Part shown: piece by piece, positions 58,228 to 64,000 of the stretch | Layout: each line of letters opens with the position of its first letter | Position numbering within the stretch: position 1 is the stretch's first letter | Assembly (NCBI RefSeq): GCF_001659605.2 | Contig: NC_035168.2 | Location: 13,331,862 to 13,395,861, forward strand | Reading direction: 5' to 3' | Length of the DNA: 64,000 bases | Source: Manihot esculenta | Lineage: Eukaryota; Streptophyta; Magnoliopsida; Malpighiales; Euphorbiaceae | Made by a program: the position numbers and the translations under genes | The notes under the pieces: model-generated | What the model saw: only the letters and a program-made list of their open reading frames with translations | What the model was told of the DNA's origin: nothing | Database searches by the model: none

Positions 58228-58360
58228 TTCACGGGTGGCTCAAGTAAAAGTGTTTCGGTAAAATTGATGGCCTGGATTTAGAAATTGATTCTTCCTGTCT
58301 GCAACTCGGGAGTAGGCTCAGCCACAAGAGAAAAGGGTCCCATATTTCAAAATTTTAATC

Positions 58361-58456
58361 CACGTGCCCCGCACGGAACTACAACTACAATAGGACAGAG
58401 CAGTCTATTTTTATTGGCACGTGGAAATGCGTCTCCGCTTAAAGAAATATCACGTG
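58361..58456. promoter_or_regulatory. Cluster of three G-boxes (CACGTG)
   Basis: CACGTG at 58361-58366, 58418-58423 and 58451-58456 within 96 bases, in a locally GC-richer stretch 590 bases after PMK. G-boxes bind bZIP and bHLH factors; the cluster suggests a promoter, direction unknown. Confidence 0.45.
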
Positions 58457-58572
58457 CATACAAAACGCCATCGTCCTGGTCTGTGGTTGAGAGGTATCTA
58501 ATGGGTATCGTCCTACTCGTCTCTTTTACTCATGCTGAATTATTCAACGAATGGTACATTCTGTACATATAA

Positions 58573-60980
58573 CCATTAACCACCGTCCGTTCTAATTGAT
58601 TGTTGGTAATGCCACTTAAGGTTTCATATGTTTATTCGTCTAAGTTCTAACATGAAATGATGCCACAACGAATTTTTTAAAGTAATTTATTAATCAAATA
58701 TTTATATGATGGTGTAAAGTTTATTAAATTTTTATATATTTAATTTTGGTAACATTCTAATTTATAGCCTTACAGTTTTGAAAGCAATTTCAGAAATTAT
58801 TAACTTAGACTGAATATAATGTAAACTTCATGAGTTATTAAGAAAAGTCGGAAGCAAGTTTAAAATTTATAATTATACAAAGTATAGTTTAGTTTACTGA
58901 TTAAGTAGATATTTAATTTAATTTTTAGACATGATCGATACTTATTATTGATAGAATAATTGATAGCGAATAATGTATTATAATTGATAGCTGATAATTT
59001 ATAGTAATTGATATACTTTTTAAATGTTTAAAAAATTATGTTTAACGGTTATTATTTAACTATTGAGGATAATACATTAATTTATTATATAAATGAGATA
59101 TATATAAAAATATTAATTTATTATACAATATATATAGTAAATTTTTAAAATATAATTATTTATCATACTTATACATAAATGTTATAATATAATAGATATT
59201 ATAAATTTATAAAAAATAAATACTATAACTAACTTAATTATTATTTATTAAATTTATTTAGTATCTCTTGTAATTTTAAATGTTTTATTGATGTGAAAAT
59301 TTAATTTAAAAATTTATAATTAATAAATATTAAAAAAATAATATGATTTAAATAAAAAATAAAGTTAAAACGACCATACTAGTGTAGAGTTAATTGGAAA
59401 TGTTGCAGCCATCAGTTATTTTTCTTAAAACTTACTAAATATTTGATTTAGTTATTTATATATTTTTAGCTATTAGCGTATTTAACAACTAAATTAAATT
59501 CTTATTAATCGTATATGTAATTCACTTGATAGTTTCATGTTCAAACCCTACTCACCCATCCGATATTAAAAAAAAAAAAAAAAAAACATACCAAGCAAGG
59601 ACCTCATCAATTATGCTTATCGCATTCTTTCTTTTAAAGTTGGTAACTTGGCTAATTGTTAGCCTCTACTACCACATTAGTAATGGATTTTTTCCCTTGA
59701 AAAATAAACAAGAAGACTATAAGAGCTCGAGTCTATAATATAAGAATAAATTAGATGATTGTTAAATTAAACATTTATTATATATTTTAATTAGTATCAA
59801 TGTAAATATCTAATTTAATCATTAATAAATATTTGACTCAATAACTAAAATATCCGTAAAGGAGAAACATGCTTCCTGCAAATTTGGATTGTTAAAGATG
59901 TTTTTTCAGTGAATGGCCATAGTTGAACAAATTGGGGAAATTAATTGTTATTCTATTGATTAAAAAATTTTCTAACTAACCATTTATATTGAAAAATGGG
60001 GTGGTGTTCATTTCACAACCAGAAACCTATTTATTTATTTACTTTTTAATTTTGTATTGTTTCAGGTGGAATCTAGAATTTTGTTTGATAAAAAAAATTT
60101 TAAAATTTTATAAAACTTCAATTGAATTAAATTTTTTATAAATTTTTTATTTAAAATAAAAAATTTTTAATTTAAAAAATTAACTACCGATCTTGACCGG
60201 TTGTACGATAGTTATAAAGATTCGGTTGTCCGATAGTTATAATTTTTATTTGAAGAGATAGTTATCCTATCGATTTGGAATTAAAAATTTTCATTAAATT
60301 ATTTTTTATAAAATTTTTATTAAAAATAAAAAAATTTAAAATTTTAATCATAAGTGATTTTATAAAAATTTATTTGAATTCTTTTTATGCAAAATTATTC
60401 ATACTAAATGTAAGCATTATGATTATGATTTGAATGAAAATCTTGAAATCAAACAATTAGAGGTTTTGAGTTCAAATTTTAGATATGAAATATCTTAAAA
60501 AATTTGAAACCGAGTGCTTTGTCTTCTTAATGGACTTGTTCGACACGAATATAAATTAATCGAATTTTGAACCCCGAATGATTTATAAAAAAAAAATATT
60601 TGTTTAATATTCAGAAAAATATATATTCTTCAAATTATGAAGTATCTCAAAACATAGATGAATATATTTCCAAAACATTTCTCAAAATATGATAATATTC
60701 ACCCTACATAATACCACATGGCCTTTGGCTTAACTTTTTAAAAGAAGAAATGATCAGTAATCAAATATGTACATATGGCAGCGGCTGTATCAGATAAATT
60801 CTCTTACGAGGAGATTATCGTGATTCATATGGGAATCAAAAAATGCCTCCATCTTTAATTTTAACTCCAGAACCTATGCACGTGTTTGTCTTAGGTTTTC
60901 TAGGAAGCTCAACTCCTTGGTCTTTAGTTGATTTTAGCAAAGAGTTAAGGCGGTAGCTCATTGGGTTTAAAGAATCCCGA
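58573..60980. other. AT-rich interval, no gene seen
   Basis: Low-complexity DNA with a poly-A run at about 59569-59586. No supported ORF, and no clear terminal repeats. Confidence 0.5.
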
Positions 60981-60989
60981 AAAGTGTGA

Positions 60990-62090
60990 GTGGTCACTGA
61001 AAAATACATCGGTTTCACCCTCCGCCGTGTTGTTTTAGTGGTTTGTTTTCGTTCTAGGCTCATCGCCATCTTCTTCTGTCGCTGGGACAACCGGTTCACT
61101 AACCAAGCATGTTCACCGAGTGAAAATAGTGATCATGCTTCCTCCTCCTCCCCAATCTATAATAGAAAGTTGGCTCACTCGCAATTTGAGTCTTTTGCAA
61201 TGGGCGCCTCTGCATCTGTCCCAGTTTTTGAGTCTTCTGCTGCTGTCCCCACTCCTACTGAGCCCGTTTCTATGAATTTGGGGGTTGATTCTTCATGACC
61301 TCGTAGCATCCAGCGCCTGCTCTCCTTGATGATCCTAACTTGGCTGTCCTGTTAACTAAGAACGCCCTAAGGTCCGGGGACCGTCGCGCTTGAATGAGCT
61401 TAAGATAGACGATCTTTTTGACAATGTCATGCACTCTGCCTTGGAAGTGCTCTCTGTGCCTATATGGACAAAGAACATAACAAAGTCTTGAGGCGGGAGT
61501 TTGGTGCTTAAGAAACGGATAAGAGGCTCTTGGCCGAGGAATGCTCGAAACTGAAGACTCGAGTTGACAAAGTGGAAGGCACTATGAAAGAGATTCTAGA
61601 GTCAGTAGAGAAACTTTAGGCAGACTTGGGAGAGGCCAACACTTCCTGTCTTGCCCTTGAGAATCGGTCTAAAAGTGCTGAGGATCAAGTGGCCATACTT
61701 CAGCGCCAAGTCCAGGAGCTGCAATCTCAGGTTAAGGAAAATTGGGCGCCTCGAACAGAATTGGTGAATCAAAGGTTGAGCTTCAAAAGACGGTGGCCCG
61801 GGGAGGAGAGATGTTTGTCCAGGGCCAAGACTCAGTCAAGAAGGAGCTAGTGAAATGGTTTCCTTCTGAGGACTTTGCTTTGATAGATGACATCCTTCCA
61901 GAGGAGGATGAGGATGAGGACGAGCATGGGGAAGGAATAACTGAAGACAACCCTCATGGCTCAGCTTCTATTGTAATAACCCATGATGAACCTGTATTAA
62001 AAGCTCGAGAGGAGGCTACTGATGATGCCTCTCCTATCCTATATACTCCTTTTATTTCAATGAAGAATCTGTCCATTTTGTTTTGACAGT
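60990..62090 (+). pseudogene. Decayed LTR-retroelement-type coding region (coiled-coil protein)
   Basis: Plus-strand fragments: a Ser/Ala/Pro-rich part (61200-61298), a coiled-coil-like part (about 61560-61760, with LALENRSKSAEDQVAILQRQ and VQELQSQV), and an acidic C-terminus (DDILPEEDEDEDE, about 61885-61925). Frame changes and stops separate them. Proteins of this composition are common in plant LARD-type elements next to gypsy sequences; that placement is inference from general knowledge. Confidence 0.4.
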
Positions 62091-62315
62091 TTTGAATGAT
62101 CAACATTTAGCCATAAATCTTATATATATATATTTTAAAAAAAATCTCTAAGGTATTAACACCCAACCACTATGGTGGTGATAAGATAAATAACTTAAAA
62201 ACTTTTAAACAACAGGGTTAACACCTAGATATATAGCCTGGCGGATGTCTGCCATGGGCCTGAGATACCTTATAGTATTTCATATAATCTTGAGGCTGAT
62301 ACTTGATCGCAAACA

Positions 62316-63095
62316 CCCATCTTGTGGTTTGGGCCTCGAATGCCTTAGAAATGAGATTAACACTCGGTAGTTGTGCTCGCCTTATAGCCTGGCATGAATG
62401 CCTTTTCAGTTGGGCCAGTGCCCAGTCTTTTGGTCTAGTGGAACCCGCCTTGTGGCTTGACTTGAAAGCCTTGATTAGTGGGACCAACGTCCGATCTTTT
62501 GGCCTGACGGAACCTGCCTTGTGGCTTGGCATGAATGCCTTTCTTAGTGGGATCAATGCCCGGTCTTTTAGCTTGGCAGAATCCACCTTGTGGTTTGGCA
62601 TGAATGCCTTGATTAGTGGGACCAATGCCCGGTCTTTTGGCTTGGCAAAACTCGCCTTGTGGCTTGGTGTGAACGCCTTGATTAATAGGACCAACACCTA
62701 GTCTTCTGGCCTGGTGGAACTCGTCTTGTGGCATGGTATGAATGCCTTGATTAGTGGGACCAATGCCTGTTCTTCTGATTTGGCAGAACCCTCATTGTGA
62801 CCTAGCATAAATGCCTTGATTAGTGCGACCAACGCTCAATCTTCTAGCCTAGCAGAACCCGCCTTGTGGCCTGGCATGACTACCTTGATTAGTGGGATCA
62901 ATGCTTGGTCTTTTGCCCTGGCGGAACCTGCCTTGTGGCCTGCTATGAATGCCTTAATTAGTGGGACCAATGCCCGGTCTCCTGGCCTAGCAGAACCCGT
63001 CTTGCGGCCTGACATGAATGCCTTGATTAGTGGAATCGATGCTCGGTCTTCTGGCCTGACAAAACCCGCCTTGTGGCCTTCAATGAATGCTCCTT
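62316..63095 (+). repeat. 69-bp tandem repeat array, about 11 units
   Basis: Units built on CTTGTGGC(C/T)TGGCATGAATG...GATTAGTGGGACCAATGCCCGGTC, with starts such as 62518 and 62587 exactly 69 apart. Divergence between units is about 10-20%. Because 69 is 3 x 23, long open readings appear on both strands. These are probably by-products, though a 23-residue repeat protein cannot be formally excluded. Confidence 0.85.
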
Positions 63096-63339
63096 AATCT
63101 TTTTTGAAGAAGGCAAATTCATCCATTCTTGTCACTGAAAAACACAACATATGAAAAAAATACCTCGTTAACTGTTATTAATAAAATTTTCTTAGTGTTA
63201 CAAATATCAAAGATTACTCGACCGTCTAATTTGGCCAGACCATAAGACCAAGACCCAAGACCCTGGGTGAATAACCTTCGAAATCCTGAATAGTCCTATC
63301 CAATTTTTGCCAAGCTTACCAGGCCGGTTGTTACACGTT
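63096..63339. other. Spacer without recognisable content
   Basis: Noncoding stretch between the tandem array and the gag remnant; nothing supported. Confidence 0.35.
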
Positions 63340-64000
63340 TGATTTGCTTATTTTCCCTGATTATCACTAGGCCCTTCTATAATTACATGAATAGTCCCCA
63401 CAAGCTCCCGGTCAGGGGTGGTTTCAAGAGTTATGGCCTCGGGTTCAGGTCTCTTCTCTTCCCTACCCTTTTTGGTGAACTTTCAAAGAGTCAATCTCTC
63501 GATCTTATCTTTCAGTTGCCGACACTCCTCCATTGTATGATCATAATCTTCATGAAAACTGCATTACTTGGTCCTATCTCGCTTTTCTGCTTTCTCGGGA
63601 TTGAGTTTGGGGGGCCACCTGACATTCTTGTCGTTTTTCCTGATCCACATTAAAATACATGTCCTTGAGTCATTTAATAGAGTATAATTCTTATACTTAC
63701 TTTGGTCATCCCTCCCTCAAGAGATGGAGTAACTCCTGTGGTCGCCTTCATGTCCTTACCTTTGCAGTTTTTTATTTTGCTCTCGGTTTGCCCTCTTGTC
63801 CTCTCTCAGTGCTTGGACTTTGTCATCCCGCCTGGTATACTTCTTGGCTTTGTCTATCAATTGTTGATACATTGCAGTTGGGTTTTTTATTTAGGAATTC
63901 ATGAATTTGACATTGCGTGTTCCTTTCTTTAACGCTTCTCACGCTATCTCGTGATTTAACTTCTCCACCTATATTGCCTCGGCATTGAACCGTGAGATAA
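63340..64000 (-). pseudogene. Ty3/gypsy retrotransposon gag (decayed, runs off right edge)
   Basis: Minus strand from 64000: a segment reading RFNAEAI, VEKLNHEIA, EALKKGTRNVKF and MYQQLIDKA (about 63995-63840), typical of the plant retrotransposon gag domain. Then near 63570-63490 comes a CSFHEDYDHTMEECRQLKDKIERL-type stretch, the FH-x-DHGHTTEEC signature of gypsy Gag. Stops (for example at about 63966 and 63895) and a frame change show that it is dead. No protease or pol follows towards 63340, so it is truncated. Confidence 0.75.

Noticed and set aside
62316..63095. CRISPR-like array
   Set aside because: Units are contiguous 69-bp repeats without unique spacers, in a plant genome.
62303..63097. 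Long ORFs on both strands as a repeat protein
   Set aside because: Explained by a 69-bp tandem repeat; stops interrupt each strand and no flanking coding context supports translation.

Overview
This is a plant nuclear window, almost certainly from a eudicot. It holds one clearly recognisable host gene, phosphomevalonate kinase (PMK, mevalonate pathway; 10 coding exons, 42013-57770, + strand). Around and inside that gene lies a dense pile of mobile and viral DNA. No bacterial operons, rRNA, tRNA genes or CRISPR arrays were seen.

Left half (1-34916): three rearranged copies of an endogenous pararetrovirus (Caulimoviridae). The layout is one large ORF1 (30K movement protein - coat protein with CCHC knuckle - aspartic protease - reverse transcriptase - RNase H), then ORF2 of unknown function overlapping the ORF1 stop, then an intergenic promoter/leader and a tRNA-iMet primer site. 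This fits Florendovirus best (inference). Copy A (1-3292, minus) has an internal deletion joining movement protein to ORF2. Copy B (7667-14643, plus) is about one genome long with 56-bp terminal direct repeats, but has lost the protease. Copy C (about 21289-34916, plus) is circularly permuted, has an inverted piece of its own 5' end at its left side, and is the best preserved. Its ORF1 is split by a 5,435-bp Mutator-like element (23769-29203) with 135-bp terminal inverted repeats, a 9-bp target duplication, an intact 906-codon transposase and a convergent GRF zinc-finger gene. Copies A and C share a conserved 76-77-residue ORF in the viral leader. All three copies share a leader stem-loop. AT-rich fold-back repeats (3293-6071, 19695-20727) and a coding-free LTR-like pair (15956-18930) fill the gaps.

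Middle (34917-42012): AT-rich tandem duplications, a possible DUF863-type exon fragment, a reversed fragment of PMK exon 6/intron 6, a Mutator-like non-autonomous element, and an inverted repeat of PMK-proximal promoter sequence. Together these suggest remains of a head-to-head PMK duplication.

Right half: PMK keeps perfect exon phasing (503 aa) although intron 6 contains a 3.7-kb hAT element and intron 8 a degenerate Ty1/copia element, both with target duplications. Intron 3 uses a GC donor. After PMK come a CACGTG cluster, about 2.4 kb of AT-rich DNA, a decayed LTR-retrotransposon-derived coding region, a 69-bp tandem repeat array, and a decayed Ty3/gypsy gag on the minus strand running off the right edge.
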